A stretch of DNA of 51,362 bases, taken from assembly GCA_002162825.1 (NCBI GenBank), contig MAAU01000024.1, positions 1 to 51,362 on the forward strand, in the 5' to 3' direction. The stretch's first letter is position 1, and each line of letters starts with the position of its first letter. Shown in pieces: positions 1 to 12,206 of this stretch. Made by a program: the position numbers and the translations under genes. This DNA comes from Gammaproteobacteria bacterium 54_18_T64 (GTDB taxonomy: Bacteria; Pseudomonadota; Gammaproteobacteria; Pseudomonadales; Porticoccaceae). Below the pieces are notes generated by a model, which saw only the letters and a program-made list of their open reading frames with translations, was not told the DNA's origin and searched no databases.

Positions 1-50
1 GTAAAACCCTGGCAAATAACCTTGGTGTCTTTATTGATTAATATGCTCAT
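1..50 (-). CDS. sucD: Succinyl-CoA synthetase alpha subunit, N-terminal fragment
   Basis: Only the first 16 codons lie in the window. The minus-strand reading starts [16 protein letters not shown], which is the typical N-terminus of SucD, the alpha subunit that binds CoA and carries the phosphohistidine. Its ATG overlaps the sucC stop codon (TAATG), so the two subunits are translationally coupled. The rest of the gene lies beyond position 1. Confidence 0.93.
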   Translation of the reverse strand, partial: MSILINKDTKVICQGF

Positions 51-1216
51 TATTTACCCTCCGCTGCTTTCACTACTGATTCTGCTGCGTCGGTCAAGCT
101 GGTGGCAGCGATAATATTCAAGCCACTGTCGGCCAGCACTTTAGAGCCAATTTCTGCGTTGTTGCCCTCGAGACGCACGACAACCGGTACGTTGACACCC
201 ACTTCTTCTACCGCGCCAATAATGCCTTCGGCAATCAAGTCACAACGTACGATGCCACCAAAAATATTGACCAGTACAGCTTTAACATTGTCGTCAGAAA
301 GGATGATCTTAAATGCTTCCGTAACGCGCTCTTTGGTTGCGCCGCCGCCTACGTCGAGGAAGTTAGCGGGGAAACCACCGTGAATCTTGACGATGTCCAT
401 TGTACCCATGGCCAGACCAGCGCCGTTCACCATGCAACCGATGGTGCCGTCGAGGGCAACATAGTTGAGCTCCCACTCGGCAGCCTGGGCTTCACGGGCG
501 TCTTCCTGGCTGGGGTCGTGGAATTCTTTCAGCTCGGGGTGACGGTACATAGCATTGCTATCAATGGTCATTTTCGCGTCGAGGCAGTGTAAATTGCCTT
601 CGTCGGTAATCACCAGGGGGTTAATTTCCAGCAGGGCCAAATCTTTATCTTCGAACAACTTGGCGAGGCCAAGGAAGATTTTAGTAAATTGACCAATCTG
701 TGCGCCCTTGAGGCCGAGGGCAAAAGCCAACTCGCGACCCTGGTAAGGCTGAGCACCTGTCAATGGATCAATCTCTGCCTTGAGGATTTTCTCAGGCGTC
801 TCTTCGGCAACGGTCTCAATTTCAACACCGCCCTCGGTAGAAGCCATAAAGATAATACGACGGGTAGAGCGATCAACAACGGCACCGAGATAGAGCTCAT
901 CGGCGATATCGGTGCAGGTCTCAACCAGGATGCGACTGACGGGCTGGCCGTTGGCATCTGTCTGATAGGTGACCAGATTTTTACCCAACCACTGCTCGGC
1001 AAAGGCCTTAATTTCTTCCTTGGTAGTAACCAGCTTAACGCCACCGGCTTTACCGCGACCACCAGCGTGAACCTGGGCTTTAACGACCCATTTATCACCA
1101 CCGATTATGTCGGCCGCTGCTACTGCTTCTTCCGCCGTAGCGGCAGCAATGCCTTTTGATACGGGTAAACCGTATTCGGCAAACAGTTGTTTGCCCTGGT
1201 ATTCATGTAAATTCAT
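50..1216 (-). CDS. sucC: Succinyl-CoA synthetase beta subunit (ADP-forming)
   Basis: This is the beta subunit of the TCA-cycle enzyme that converts succinyl-CoA plus NDP and phosphate to succinate, CoA and NTP. The protein is 388 aa, the same length as E. coli SucC. It begins [20 protein letters not shown], followed by an ATP-grasp domain (about residues 1-230, including the [15 protein letters not shown] nucleotide-binding stretch) and a C-terminal ligase domain with [15 protein letters not shown] and [10 protein letters not shown]. It follows lpd by 83 bp and overlaps sucD by one base. The order sucAB-lpd-sucCD is that of Pseudomonas and its relatives rather than E. coli, where lpd is elsewhere. 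Confidence 0.98.
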   Translation of the reverse strand: MNLHEYQGKQLFAEYGLPVSKGIAAATAEEAVAAADIIGGDKWVVKAQVHAGGRGKAGGVKLVTTKEEIKAFAEQWLGKNLVTYQTDANGQPVSRILVETCTDIADELYLGAVVDRSTRRIIFMASTEGGVEIETVAEETPEKILKAEIDPLTGAQPYQGRELAFALGLKGAQIGQFTKIFLGLAKLFEDKDLALLEINPLVITDEGNLHCLDAKMTIDSNAMYRHPELKEFHDPSQEDAREAQAAEWELNYVALDGTIGCMVNGAGLAMGTMDIVKIHGGFPANFLDVGGGATKERVTEAFKIILSDDNVKAVLVNIFGGIVRCDLIAEGIIGAVEEVGVNVPVVVRLEGNNAEIGSKVLADSGLNIIAATSLTDAAESVVKAAEGK

Positions 1217-1299
1217 GTTCTAGTCCCAACTCGTTAACGAGAAAAAAAACGATAAGCCCTTGCATGGAAACTATATTGCCCCCTATGCGCTGAGCTCGC

Positions 1300-2751
<1,452 letters not shown>

Positions 2752-2784
2752 TTAAATAACCTTTATTAGTCAACAAGATAGAAC

Positions 2785-4020
2785 TTATATTTCAAGTAAA
2801 ATCTTTGCAGGATTCTCGATCATATCCTTAATGGCAACGAGAAAGAGCACGGCGTCTCGACCATCGATAATACGGTGGTCGTAGGACAGGGCGAGGTTCA
2901 TCATCGGACGGATCACCACCTTGCCATCTTCCGCGATGGGTCGCTCCTTAATAGCGTGCATGCCGAGGATGGCCGCCTGGGGCGGATTTAAGATCGGTGT
3001 GGAAACCAGCGAACCAAAGACCCCACCATTGGTAATGGTGAAGGTACCGCCGGTAATTTCATCGATGCTGAGCTTGCCATCGCGAGCCTTACCACCGTAT
3101 TCGGCAATTTTATTTTCAATTTCAGCGATGCTCATCTGGTCGACGTCACGCAATACCGGCACCACCAGGCCACGATCACTGGATACCGCAACACCAATAT
3201 CTTGATAGCCGTGATAGACAACATCGGAACCATCAAGAGAGGCATTAACCAGTGGAAAGCGCTTTAGAGCCTCGACAGCAGAGCGCACGAAAAAGCCCAT
3301 AAAGCCCAGTCGCGTGCCATTGTGTACCGAAGAAAACTGGTCCTTGAACTGGCTGCGCAAATCCATGATGCGGTGCATATCCACTTCGTTAAACGTGGTC
3401 AGCATAGCAGTGGTTTGGGTGACATCGAGCAAGCGCTCGGCGATGCGCGCACGCATACGGGTCATTGGTACGCGTTTCTCTACACGCTCACCGGCATTCA
3501 AGGTCAGACCGCTATCGACAGCGGCAACCGGGGCCGCGGGGGCTGCACTCACCGCTTCGGGGGCTGCTGTAGGGGTTGGAGGTACAGCGACAAAATTGAC
3601 CACGTCTTCCTTGGTGATACGCCCGTCTCGCCCACTACCCGCGACAGCGCTGAGATCGATACCACGCTCATCGGCCAGCTTGCGAGCCGCCGGACTGGCC
3701 GGAGCGGCATCACCACCGGCATTGGGCTCACTCACCGCATCAGCACCGCTCACGGCACTGGCAGTCTCGGTGCTAGCGCTAGCACTACTGTCAAGCCGCG
3801 CCATAATCTCACCACTGAGCAGGATGGCGCCCTCTTCCTTCAGTATTTCAACCAATACGCCGCTCTGGGCCGCAACCACTTCAAGAACAACCTTATCGGT
3901 TTCTACATCTACCAATAAATCGTCCCGCGACACACTATCTCCGACCTGTTTATGCCAAGTGGCCACTTCGCCTTCCTGCACAGATTCTGGGAAAGTTGGG
4001 ACTTTTATGTCGATTAACAT
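2785..4020 (-). CDS. sucB: 2-oxoglutarate dehydrogenase E2, dihydrolipoyl succinyltransferase
   Basis: This is the core of the 2-oxoglutarate dehydrogenase complex; it transfers succinyl from lipoamide to CoA. The 411-aa protein has one lipoyl domain (about 1-77) with the lipoylated Lys43 in VETDKV. An Ala/Pro/Glu-rich linker and the E3/E1-binding domain (about 108-141, [15 protein letters not shown]) follow. A second flexible linker leads to the catalytic acetyltransferase-like domain, with active-site His382 and Asp386 in [13 protein letters not shown]. It is 51 bp after sucA and 33 bp before lpd, in one operon. Confidence 0.98.
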   Translation of the reverse strand: MLIDIKVPTFPESVQEGEVATWHKQVGDSVSRDDLLVDVETDKVVLEVVAAQSGVLVEILKEEGAILLSGEIMARLDSSASASTETASAVSGADAVSEPNAGGDAAPASPAARKLADERGIDLSAVAGSGRDGRITKEDVVNFVAVPPTPTAAPEAVSAAPAAPVAAVDSGLTLNAGERVEKRVPMTRMRARIAERLLDVTQTTAMLTTFNEVDMHRIMDLRSQFKDQFSSVHNGTRLGFMGFFVRSAVEALKRFPLVNASLDGSDVVYHGYQDIGVAVSSDRGLVVPVLRDVDQMSIAEIENKIAEYGGKARDGKLSIDEITGGTFTITNGGVFGSLVSTPILNPPQAAILGMHAIKERPIAEDGKVVIRPMMNLALSYDHRIIDGRDAVLFLVAIKDMIENPAKILLEI

Positions 4021-4071
4021 CGCTTAGTTTCCTTGCTGGTTTAAATGGATCAATTAGTGCGTGTGTTACAA

Positions 4072-6906
4072 CTAATAATTGAGATCCAGGGCCTCATTAA
4101 CGAATTTCTTTTGCTCCTCTAAATGCACCGACATATAACCCCCTGCCGGCGCAGCGCGTGCAGGTCGGCCCGCATAGCGCAAATACAGTGGACTATCGCA
4201 GGCGTGAATCGCCTTGCGTATGTGATGCTGGCCGTTAAACCATAAACCCTGGTTCAAGGGTTCTTCCTGGCACCACATGATATCTTCCAAGTTGGCATAG
4301 CCATCGATGAGATTACTCAGGACCACCTCGTCGAAGGGATAAACTTGTTCGACACGTACCAGGGCAACATCTTTCTGGCCCCGCGATTCGCGCTCTTCGA
4401 GCAGGTGGAAGTAGACCTTACCACTGCACAGCACGATGCGTTTCACCTCGTCGCGGTCCAAGTCATCGGGGATGATGGTCTGAAAATGGCCCTCGGACAA
4501 ATCCTCAAGGGACGAGGTTGCCGCTTTGTGACGCAATATCCACTTCGGGCTCATCACTATCAGGGGTTTGCGCAAGGGACGGATTGCCTGGCGACGCAGC
4601 ATATGGAAGAGCTGGGCCGGCGTCGTCGGATTACAGATTTGAATGTTGTGCTCAGCGGCCAGTTGTAAAAAACGCTCCAGCCGCGCCGATGAATGTTCCG
4701 GCCCCTGCCCCTCATAACCATGGGGCAACAGCATCGTGAGACCACTCAGGCGCCCCCACTTTTGTTCACCGCTAGTAATAAACTGGTCGATCACCACCTG
4801 GGCACCGTTGGCAAAGTCGCCAAACTGAGCCTCCCAAATCACCAAACCCTGGGGTGTGGCGGTGCTATAACCGTACTCAAAGGCGAGCACGGCCTCCTCC
4901 GACAAATAGGAATCATAGAGCTCAAAGAGTGGCTGATCGTCTTTGATATGCAATAGCGGCGTGTAAGGCACACCGTCTTTTTGATTGTGGGCCACGGCAT
5001 GGCGATGGGAAAAGGTACCCCGGCCCGAATCCTGGCCCGTCATGCGAATGCTATAGCCCTGCTCCAGCAGGGTGCCATAGGCGAGAATTTCGGCCATGCC
5101 CCAGTTCAGAGGCAAGGCGCCGCCACCCATCTTGCGGCGGTCGTCGTAGATCTTTTGTACCTGGCGCTGCACCACTATCCCCTCCGGGATATGGTTGACT
5201 TTTTCGGCCACCTGCTTTAACAGGTGTAGGTCGATAGAGGTCTTGCCAGGAGCGTCCCAGTCGTGACCAATATAGGGCGACCAATCGACAAATAACTCTT
5301 CATTGGGCTCGGAAACCAGGTTGCTAGCAACATGCTCACCACGATCCAGTCGGTCGCGATAATCATCCAGCATTGCCTGGGAGGTATCCGCCGCTATCAA
5401 TGATTCAGACGCGAGCTTCTGCGCATACAAGATACGTGTAGTTTTATGCTGGCGAATTTTTTCATACATCAAGGGCTGGGTGCCGGAGGGCTCATCGGTT
5501 TCGTTGTGGCCACTACGGCGGTAGCAAACCAAATCAATGACCACGTCTTTATTGAATTGATAGCGATAATCCATGGCCAGTAGCGTGGCAAACATCACCG
5601 CGTCGGGATCGTCGCCATTGACGTGGATAATCGGCGCCTGCACCATTTTGGCAATATCGGTACAGTACTCCGTAGAGCGGGCATCCTCACGCCGGCTAAT
5701 GGTAAAGCCGACCTGGTTATTAAGCACGATGTGCACCGTGCCGCCGGTTTTATAACCGCGGGTCTGGGACATCTGGAAGGTTTCCATCACCACGCCCTGA
5801 CCGGCAAAGGCGGCATCACCGTGAATGATGACCGGTACCACTGCCGTGCCCTCGCTGTCGCCGCGTCTATCCTGGCGAGCGCGGGTCGAACCCTCAATCA
5901 CCGGTGCGGAAATCTCCAGATGAGAGGGATTAAAGCCCAACGCCAAGTGCAACTCGCCACCGGGTGTCATCACATTCGAAGAAAAACCCTGGTGGTATTT
6001 GACATCACCCGAGGTATTGAGCAGCTTCTTACCTTCAAATTCTTCAAACAGTTCTGCCGGGTTTTTACCCAGCACATTGACCAGTACATTGAGACGGCCG
6101 CGGTGGGCCATGCCAAGGACAATTTCCCGAGCGCCGTATTCACCGGCACGCTGAATGAGACCGTCGAGCATGGGAATCATGCTCTCCGCACCTTCAAGGC
6201 CAAAGCGCTTGGTACCCGGGTACTTTGAATCGAGGTGCTTTTCCAGACCCTCCGCAGCGGTTAAACGCTGTAGGACTGCAATGCGGGCCTCATCGCCATA
6301 GTTGGGTCGCGACTGCACAGACTCAAAGCGCTGTTGTAACCACTGCTTTTCCGCCAGGGAGGTGATGTGCATAAACTCGGGGCCGACCTCACCACAATAG
6401 GTCGCCTCCATATGCTCAATGATTTCACGCAGGGTGGCCTCTTCCTTACCAATATAGAGCGGGCCCGTTTGGTAAGTAGTGTCCAGATCGGCATCGGTTA
6501 AGCCGTGAAAGCCCAACTTTAAATCCGGAACGTCTTCCCTCTCCATCAAGGCAAGAGGATCGAGCCTGGCTTTCTGGTGCCCGCGCTCACGATAGGAGGC
6601 AATCAGCTGCAGGACTTTTACTTGCTTGCGCTCGTGCTCAACATTGACGCCACCCGAACCCGGCGCCGGCAGCGGCCGAGACCGCTTGCGACCCAATAAT
6701 TCAAAGTGGCTTTGAATGGTGGCGTGGGAGGAATCCGCGCCTGCAAAGCCGTTAATGTGGGGTAGAGAATCAAAAAAGGCGCGCCATTCTTCTGGCACGC
6801 CATTGGGATTATGTAGGTAGGTTTCGTACAGGCCTTCAATATAGGCTGCGTTGCCCCCCGAGAAATGGGACGAACTGAGAAACTGCTCCATGATGCTGTC
6901 TTGCAT
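4072..6906 (-). CDS. sucA: 2-oxoglutarate dehydrogenase E1 (thiamine diphosphate)
   Basis: This is the decarboxylating E1 component of 2-oxoglutarate dehydrogenase. At 944 aa it is close to E. coli SucA (933). It begins MQDSIMEQFLSSSHFSGGNA, the N-terminal segment that contacts E2. The thiamine-diphosphate region includes GMAHRGRLNVL, FNPSHLEIS and GDAAFAGQG (about 363-371); the C-terminal half has the transketolase-like pyrimidine domain with RGTFSHRHAV. AGGA sits about 8 bases upstream of the ATG, which fixes the start. A GC-rich hairpin separates it from sdhB, so sdh and suc are probably co-transcribed with some attenuation. Confidence 0.98.
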   Translation of the reverse strand: MQDSIMEQFLSSSHFSGGNAAYIEGLYETYLHNPNGVPEEWRAFFDSLPHINGFAGADSSHATIQSHFELLGRKRSRPLPAPGSGGVNVEHERKQVKVLQLIASYRERGHQKARLDPLALMEREDVPDLKLGFHGLTDADLDTTYQTGPLYIGKEEATLREIIEHMEATYCGEVGPEFMHITSLAEKQWLQQRFESVQSRPNYGDEARIAVLQRLTAAEGLEKHLDSKYPGTKRFGLEGAESMIPMLDGLIQRAGEYGAREIVLGMAHRGRLNVLVNVLGKNPAELFEEFEGKKLLNTSGDVKYHQGFSSNVMTPGGELHLALGFNPSHLEISAPVIEGSTRARQDRRGDSEGTAVVPVIIHGDAAFAGQGVVMETFQMSQTRGYKTGGTVHIVLNNQVGFTISRREDARSTEYCTDIAKMVQAPIIHVNGDDPDAVMFATLLAMDYRYQFNKDVVIDLVCYRRSGHNETDEPSGTQPLMYEKIRQHKTTRILYAQKLASESLIAADTSQAMLDDYRDRLDRGEHVASNLVSEPNEELFVDWSPYIGHDWDAPGKTSIDLHLLKQVAEKVNHIPEGIVVQRQVQKIYDDRRKMGGGALPLNWGMAEILAYGTLLEQGYSIRMTGQDSGRGTFSHRHAVAHNQKDGVPYTPLLHIKDDQPLFELYDSYLSEEAVLAFEYGYSTATPQGLVIWEAQFGDFANGAQVVIDQFITSGEQKWGRLSGLTMLLPHGYEGQGPEHSSARLERFLQLAAEHNIQICNPTTPAQLFHMLRRQAIRPLRKPLIVMSPKWILRHKAATSSLEDLSEGHFQTIIPDDLDRDEVKRIVLCSGKVYFHLLEERESRGQKDVALVRVEQVYPFDEVVLSNLIDGYANLEDIMWCQEEPLNQGLWFNGQHHIRKAIHACDSPLYLRYAGRPARAAPAGGYMSVHLEEQKKFVNEALDLNY

Positions 6907-6953
6907 CTTTCAATTCCTGACTTAGTAATTACCGAATAAGGATCTTACAAAAC

Positions 6954-6977
6954 CAGGGGGAGCTGAGCCTCCCCCTG
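6954..6977 (-). terminator. GC-rich intercistronic hairpin between sdhB and sucA
   Basis: A perfect 9-bp stem (CAGGGGGAG / CTCCCCCTG) with a 6-base loop lies 18 bp after the sdhB stop and about 48 bp before sucA. In the direction of transcription it is followed only by GGTTTTG, a poor T-tract. I read it as a partial terminator or mRNA-stabilising element that adjusts sdh to suc expression, not as a full stop. Confidence 0.5.
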
Positions 6978-6995
6978 CAGTACTCAGTCAGCTTA

Positions 6996-7700
6996 TCAGG
7001 TGCCGCTGCTAAGTAACATACTACGAATGTGGCCAATAGCCTGAGTCGGATTGAGGCCTTTCGGGCAAACCGATACACAGTTTTGAATGCCGTGGCAACG
7101 GAAGACCGAAAAGGGGTCATCCAGGTTTGCCAGACGCTCTTCCGTCGCTGTATCGCGGGTATCCGCTAAAAAGCGGTAGGCCTGTAGTAGGCCAGCCGGG
7201 CCAATAAACTTATCGGGGTTCCACCAGAAAGAGGGACAGCTGGTCGAACAACAGGCGCAGAGGATGCACTCGTATAAACCATCGAGTTTTTCCCGTTCTT
7301 CCGGCGACTGTAAACGCTCAATGGCCGGCGCCGGATTATCGTTGATCAGATAGGGCTGTACTTTTTCGTACTGGGCGTAGAACTGCGCCATGTCGATCAC
7401 CAGATCGCGAATCACCGGCAGACCCGGAAGCGGACGCAAGATCAAGGTGTTCTTTTTGACACACTCCGACAAGGGCGTGACACAGGCCAGGCCATTTTTG
7501 CCGTTCATGTTGACGCCATCGGAACCACAGACGCCCTCACGACAGGAGCGACGGAAAACCAGAGTGGGGTCCGTTTCCTTAAGCATCTCCAGCACGTCCA
7601 GCACCATAATATCTTTGCCATCGGTGTCCAGCTGAAAATCCTGCATATACGGGGCTGAATCCGTATCGGGGTTATAACGATAAATACTTACTTTGAGCAT
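6996..7700 (-). CDS. sdhB: Succinate dehydrogenase iron-sulfur subunit
   Basis: This is the electron-transfer subunit of complex II, linking the SdhA flavin to membrane quinone. The protein is 234 aa. The N-terminal ferredoxin domain has the [2Fe-2S] ligands Cys53, Cys58, Asp61 and Cys73 (RRSCREGVCGSDG, NGLAC); an Asp at the third position is as in E. coli. The C-terminal domain has CILCACCSTSCPSFWW and CHGIQNCVSVCPKGLNP for the [4Fe-4S] and [3Fe-4S] clusters. It starts 22 bp after sdhA. Confidence 0.98.
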   Translation of the reverse strand: MLKVSIYRYNPDTDSAPYMQDFQLDTDGKDIMVLDVLEMLKETDPTLVFRRSCREGVCGSDGVNMNGKNGLACVTPLSECVKKNTLILRPLPGLPVIRDLVIDMAQFYAQYEKVQPYLINDNPAPAIERLQSPEEREKLDGLYECILCACCSTSCPSFWWNPDKFIGPAGLLQAYRFLADTRDTATEERLANLDDPFSVFRCHGIQNCVSVCPKGLNPTQAIGHIRSMLLSSGT

Positions 7701-7722
7701 ATCTTAGGCAGCCCTACTTGGA

Positions 7723-9495
7723 TTAATAAACACGCGCTTTCGGAGCGAAGGCTTCGCGAGTAACGGGGGCGAAGTTAACAGCCCGCTTGGCCACGCTTTT
7801 ATCTCCGGGGAAATAAACCGAGTGGCACAACCAGTTTTCATCGTCGCGCTCGGTAAAGTCTTCACGGGCGTGGGCACCGCGACTCTCTTTGCGCTCTTCG
7901 GCGGCAATGGCTGTCGCCTCGGCCACTTCGAGCAGGTTTTGCAACTCGAGCGCTTCGATGCGCGCGGTGTTGTAGGCCGCCGACTTATCTTCCAGTTGCA
8001 CATTCTCAACACGCTTACGCAGGTCGGCCAGTTTCTTCACGCCTTCCTGCATAAAGTCACCGCGACGGAATACGCCGAAGTGATTTTGCATAATAGTTTG
8101 CAGTTCTTTGCGCAGATCGGCCGTTTTCTCACCACTGCCACTACCGTTCAAGCGATTGAGACGAGCACAGGCTGTCTCAATATCTTCATCGGTGGCATCG
8201 GCTAAGGCAACGCCATCACGCAGTGACTTTTCAATAAACAGACCGGCGGCACGACCGAAGACCACCAGATCGAGCAGCGAATTACCGCCGAGGCGGTTGG
8301 CACCGTGAACAGAAACACAGGCCACTTCACCACAGGCAAACAAGCCGTCGATGACTTCTTCTTTACCGTCCTTATCCAAGGTCAAAGCCTGGCCGCTAAC
8401 ATTGGTCGGAATACCGCCCATCATGTAGTGGCAGGTCGGCACCACGGGTACCAGATCGGTCACCGGGTCGACGTGGGCAAAGGTTTCAGATAATTCACAA
8501 ATGCCCGGCAACTTGCTGTGCAGCACTTCTTCACCGAGGTGATCGAGCTTCAGGTGCACGTGATCGCCATCGGGGCCACAACCACGGCCCTCGAGAATTT
8601 CCAGTACCATCGAGCGGGCGACAACGTCACGACCGGCGAGATCTTTGGCATTGGGCGCATAGCGCTCCATAAAGCGCTCACCGTCTTTATTGACCAGATA
8701 GCCACCCTCTCCACGGCAACCCTCGGTAACGAGCACGCCGGCACCGTGAATACCCGTGGGGTGGAACTGCCACATTTCGATATCCTGCACCGGGAAGCCG
8801 GCACGCAGTGACATGCCAAGGCCGTCACCGGTATTAATGTGGGCATTGGTAGTTGAAGAATAAATACGCCCCGCGCCACCCGTGGCAAAGACAGTGGCCT
8901 TCGATTTAACGTAAACCGTCTCGCCCGTCTCAATATCTATCGCGATAACACCGACCACGGCGCCATCTTTGTTTTTCACCAGATCAATGGCAAACCACTC
9001 GTTGAGGAAAACAGTATTGGCTTTCAGGTTGGCTTGATAGAGAGTGTGCAATAGTGCGTGGCCGGTGCGATCGGCTGCCGCACAGGTGCGCGCTGCCTGA
9101 CCACCGTTACCGTAATCTTTTGACTGACCACCGAAGGGGCGCTGATAAATGCGGCCTTCTTCGGTACGGGAGAAAGGCAGGCCCATGTGCTCAAGTTCAA
9201 AGACGGCTTCGGGGCCGACCTGACACATATATTCAATCGCGTCCTGATCGCCGATGTAATCGGAACCCTTGACGGTGTCATACATATGCCACTGCCACTG
9301 ATCTTCGGGATCATCACTGGCGATAGCACAGGTAATACCACCCTGGGCAGATACCGTGTGAGAGCGTGTTGGAAACACCTTGGTGATAACGGCTGTTTTA
9401 TAGCCCGATTGCGCCAGCTGCAGTGATGCGCGCATACCTGCACCGCCGCCGCCAATAATAACGCCATCAAAAGAAATCGTTCTCATTTTAGCCAT
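7723..9495 (-). CDS. sdhA: Succinate dehydrogenase flavoprotein subunit
   Basis: This is the catalytic subunit oxidising succinate to fumarate. I place the start at 9495 ([11 protein letters not shown]), just behind the sdhD stop and with GGTTA upstream. That gives 590 aa against 588 in E. coli. An in-frame ATG further upstream lies inside sdhD and is unlikely. The Rossmann motif [13 protein letters not shown] is at residues 11-23, and covalent FAD is expected on His46 in [10 protein letters not shown]. The fumarate reductase/SdhA active-site and helical C-terminal domains are intact. Confidence 0.97.
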   Translation of the reverse strand: MAKMRTISFDGVIIGGGGAGMRASLQLAQSGYKTAVITKVFPTRSHTVSAQGGITCAIASDDPEDQWQWHMYDTVKGSDYIGDQDAIEYMCQVGPEAVFELEHMGLPFSRTEEGRIYQRPFGGQSKDYGNGGQAARTCAAADRTGHALLHTLYQANLKANTVFLNEWFAIDLVKNKDGAVVGVIAIDIETGETVYVKSKATVFATGGAGRIYSSTTNAHINTGDGLGMSLRAGFPVQDIEMWQFHPTGIHGAGVLVTEGCRGEGGYLVNKDGERFMERYAPNAKDLAGRDVVARSMVLEILEGRGCGPDGDHVHLKLDHLGEEVLHSKLPGICELSETFAHVDPVTDLVPVVPTCHYMMGGIPTNVSGQALTLDKDGKEEVIDGLFACGEVACVSVHGANRLGGNSLLDLVVFGRAAGLFIEKSLRDGVALADATDEDIETACARLNRLNGSGSGEKTADLRKELQTIMQNHFGVFRRGDFMQEGVKKLADLRKRVENVQLEDKSAAYNTARIEALELQNLLEVAEATAIAAEERKESRGAHAREDFTERDDENWLCHSVYFPGDKSVAKRAVNFAPVTREAFAPKARVY

Positions 9496-9499
9496 TAAC

Positions 9500-9871
9500 C
9501 TAATTCCCCCACAAAATAGCGACAGTCCAGACCACGTAGACAAAAATTACCGCGATCATACCCAACTGCAAAAACACCCTGAAAAAGGTCGCTTTAGGCC
9601 CCATTAAACGGACCGTAACGTAATCTGTCAGCACACCCCACATACCAATCCAGGCATGGGCCGCGAGCGACAATACGGCGAAAACCGTGAGTAGGCGAAT
9701 ACACAAGCCGCTGTGCAGCTCTTTCCAGCTGGCGAAATCGACTTCAGGTGTTAGCAGCAGATAAGCCGCAATAACCAGCACATAAACCGTTAACACCACA
9801 CCGCTGACACGCTGCACGACCCAGTCGGACAGGCCGCTGCGCCCAAAACTTGTTACATTTGTTACAGCCAT
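9500..9871 (-). CDS. sdhD: Succinate dehydrogenase membrane anchor subunit D
   Basis: This 123-aa protein has three transmembrane helices (about 24-40, 58-80 and 97-119). It anchors SdhAB and, with SdhC, binds haem b and ubiquinone. The haem ligand His72 lies in AHAWIGMW, and Asp83-Tyr84 match the E. coli quinone-site pair. The start overlaps the end of sdhC by 10 bp, so the two anchors are translationally coupled; sdhA begins 4 bp after the stop. Confidence 0.95.
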   Translation of the reverse strand: MAVTNVTSFGRSGLSDWVVQRVSGVVLTVYVLVIAAYLLLTPEVDFASWKELHSGLCIRLLTVFAVLSLAAHAWIGMWGVLTDYVTVRLMGPKATFFRVFLQLGMIAVIFVYVVWTVAILWGN

Positions 9872-10239
9872 ACCCAGGCTCCTGCGAAAAGAATCAATAG
9901 GGCGGCGATATAGAGGACGAGCTTCGCGCCCAGAATGCCACCTTCCAGCGTTTCACCAACGCCGAAATCCATAAACATATGCCGAATACCCGCCACCATA
10001 TGGTAGACCAGCGCCGCCAACATACCCCACAACACCAACTTGACTAAGGGGTGGGTAAGCAGGCCCTGCAGGGCCGCAAAGGTCTCCTCGGAGGTGAGAC
10101 TGCGATCGAGCATCCATATAAACAGGCCGCTGATAACAAACAGCGCGACACCCGAGACACGGTGGAGAATGGAAACGTAGGCGGTAATTGGAAGGTGAAT
10201 CGTTCCAATATCCAGATTGACAGGTCTTTTATCGTTCAC
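9862..10239 (-). CDS. sdhC: Succinate dehydrogenase cytochrome b556 subunit
   Basis: This is a 125-aa three-helix membrane subunit; SILHRVSG carries the Ser and Arg of the quinone site and MVAGIRHMFMD carries the haem-ligand His. I choose the GTG at 10239 (reading VNDKRPVNLDIGTIHLPIT) because it aligns with the N-terminus of E. coli SdhC and has GAGG upstream. The longer frame that opens at 10389 runs through the predicted promoter and encodes an unlikely basic extension. It is the first gene of the sdh-suc operon. Confidence 0.93.
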   Translation of the reverse strand: MNDKRPVNLDIGTIHLPITAYVSILHRVSGVALFVISGLFIWMLDRSLTSEETFAALQGLLTHPLVKLVLWGMLAALVYHMVAGIRHMFMDFGVGETLEGGILGAKLVLYIAALLILFAGAWVWL

Positions 10240-10366
10240 AACTAGCTGTACCTCAAACCCATAATGGGCGTTATTTTTTAGGCGCCAAAACAAAAATAGA
10301 AATATAAATCGTTGCCGGAGAAAGCCCCATCGTCTACCGGAGCCAAGGCAACTTTTAACGCCGGGC

Positions 10367-10395
10367 ATTATAGGAGTATTGACATTCAATTACAA
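10367..10395 (-). promoter_or_regulatory. sigma70 promoter of the sdh-suc operon
   Basis: Reading the minus strand, -35 TTGTAA (10395-10390) and a perfect -10 TATAAT (10372-10367) are separated by 17 bp. The predicted transcript start near 10360 leaves a leader of about 120 nt before the sdhC GTG. It faces the gltA promoter in the 405-bp divergent spacer (10240-10644), which holds no other gene. Confidence 0.75.
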
Positions 10396-10551
10396 CGCAC
10401 GAGGGCAGCCAACGCCTTCATTTCATAGCGTAAAAACACCGACAAATACAGGCATAATCGCGAAAACCGCCCCCTTCTTGTGCATGCCGCCACGGGCGTG
10501 CACCACAATATGACCGGCTCCCTGTAAAGGTCAATAAAGGCCTAATCCAAA

Positions 10552-10581
10552 TTGACAAACAGAGGCCTACAAGGCTAGAGT
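10552..10581 (+). promoter_or_regulatory. Candidate sigma70 promoter of gltA
   Basis: A perfect -35 TTGACA (10552-10557) is followed after 18 bp by TAGAGT (10576-10581), a 4/6 match to the -10 consensus. The predicted start near 10588 gives a leader of about 57 nt to the gltA ATG. Confidence 0.55.
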
Positions 10582-10644
10582 CGCGGGCTTTGCAATGATG
10601 CCGGCCCAAGTTGCCGCCATCGAAATATATTCCAGGGGAATCCT

Positions 10645-11934
10645 ATGACCGATAATAAAGCCACTCTCAGTATCGAGGGCCGCGCCGACGCCATTGAACT
10701 GCCCGTACGCACCGGCACTCTCGGTCCCGACGTGATCGATGTTGCCTCGCTAACCAGCAATGGCGTTTTTACCTTCGACCCCGGTTTTACGTCCACCGCC
10801 TCCTGTGAATCGAAGATTACCTTTATCGACGGCGATAAAGGTGTGCTGCTACATCGCGGCTACCCCATCAACGATCTGGCGCAAAACACCACTTACCTTG
10901 AGACCTGCTACCTACTGCTCAACGGCGAGTTACCCAACGCCGCCGAGAAGACCGATTTTGAAAACCTGATCAGTAATCACACGATGGTCAACCGCTCTAT
11001 CGAGCAGTTTTTGTCCGGCTTTAGTTACGACGCCCACCCCATGGCGATTATGTGCGGCGTGGTTGCCGCCATGTCCTCCTTTTATCACGACTCCCTGGAC
11101 ATCGCCGACCCCCAGCACCGCATGATTACCGCCCACCGCCTGATCGCCAAAATGCCGACCCTCGCCGCCATGTGCTACAAGCACTATATCGGCCAGCCCT
11201 ATATGTATCCGCGCAACGACATGAGTTACGCCGAAAATTTCCTGCATATGATGTTTGGCACTCCCTGTGACGAGCCCAATGTCAGCCCCGTTCTCGCCAA
11301 GGCCATGGACAAGCTCTTCATCCTGCACGCCGACCACGAACAAAACGCCTCGACGTCCACGGTGCGCCTCGCCGGCTCATCCGGCGCCAATCCCTTCTCC
11401 TGTATAGCGGCCGGCATTGCCGCGCTGTGGGGACCCTCCCACGGTGGTGCCAACCAGGCTGTATTGGAAATGCTCAACGAAATTGGCGATGAGAAAAACA
11501 TCGACGCCTTCGTAAAACGTGCCAAAGACAAGAACGACCCCTTCCGCCTGATGGGCTTCGGGCACCGCGTCTATAAAAACTTTGACCCCCGCGCCAAAGT
11601 CATGAAGGAAGCCTGTGACGAAGTATTGGCCGAACTCGGTATGGAAAATGATCCCCTGCTGAAAATCGCCAAGCGCCTCGAGCAAATTGCCCTTGAAGAT
11701 GACTATTTCGTCAGTAAGAAACTCTACCCCAATGTCGATTTCTACTCCGGCATTATTATGAAGGCCATCGGCATCCCCACGGAGATGTTCACCGTTATCT
11801 TCGCCACCGGCCGCACCGTTGGCTGGGTCGCCCACTGGGACGAAATGATCAGCAACAGCTATAAGATTGGTCGCCCACGCCAGCTCTATACCGGCCCTGC
11901 AGAACGCAGCGTGACACCTCTCAACAAACGCTAG
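10645..11934 (+). CDS. gltA: Citrate synthase, type II
   Basis: This enzyme condenses oxaloacetate and acetyl-CoA to citrate at the entry of the TCA cycle. The 429-aa length and the N-terminal beta domain are those of hexameric, NADH-inhibited type II citrate synthases of Gram-negative bacteria. The catalytic residues are visible: His266 in GPSHGGANQ, His307 in [10 protein letters not shown] and Asp365 in [19 protein letters not shown] precedes the ATG. It is transcribed alone, divergently from sdh, and ends at a strong terminator. Confidence 0.98.
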   Translation: MTDNKATLSIEGRADAIELPVRTGTLGPDVIDVASLTSNGVFTFDPGFTSTASCESKITFIDGDKGVLLHRGYPINDLAQNTTYLETCYLLLNGELPNAAEKTDFENLISNHTMVNRSIEQFLSGFSYDAHPMAIMCGVVAAMSSFYHDSLDIADPQHRMITAHRLIAKMPTLAAMCYKHYIGQPYMYPRNDMSYAENFLHMMFGTPCDEPNVSPVLAKAMDKLFILHADHEQNASTSTVRLAGSSGANPFSCIAAGIAALWGPSHGGANQAVLEMLNEIGDEKNIDAFVKRAKDKNDPFRLMGFGHRVYKNFDPRAKVMKEACDEVLAELGMENDPLLKIAKRLEQIALEDDYFVSKKLYPNVDFYSGIIMKAIGIPTEMFTVIFATGRTVGWVAHWDEMISNSYKIGRPRQLYTGPAERSVTPLNKR

Positions 11935-11950
11935 GCAGTTTGCCTTAAGC

Positions 11951-11984
11951 AATAAAAAGCCCGGTTATTACCGGGCTTTTTATT
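11951..11984 (+). terminator. Rho-independent terminator of gltA
   Basis: A perfect 14-bp inverted repeat (AATAAAAAGCCCGG / CCGGGCTTTTTATT) with a 6-base loop TTATTA lies 17 bp after the gltA stop. The descending arm carries the T-run. No gene is seen between here and 12206. Confidence 0.92.
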
Positions 11985-12206
11985 GGCAAAAATAACGTCG
12001 CGAAGTCAAAACCTCATCTGCAAGCACCAAATCATTGCACTGCTTAGCCCACACACCTCGAACTCACCAGGTATTCGACTTCTCGGCGCACCGAATCGAA
12101 GCAAAAAAAGGTTTGCCCGCATCCGTAATCAAGCACAATGCTTACTTTCAAACCCTAAAAACACAGCTCGCCACCTCGCTGTTTTTACCAGGTGGTGAGC
12201 TCGCAT

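Noticed and set aside
1229-1240. Palindrome CTCGTTAACGAG beside an A8 run as a terminator of lpd
   Set aside because: In the direction of transcription the T-run comes before the palindrome, so it cannot act as an intrinsic terminator.
10240-10389. Longer sdhC frame starting at 10389
   Set aside because: It runs through a strong sigma70 promoter and adds a basic extension absent from SdhC; the GTG at 10239 matches the family.
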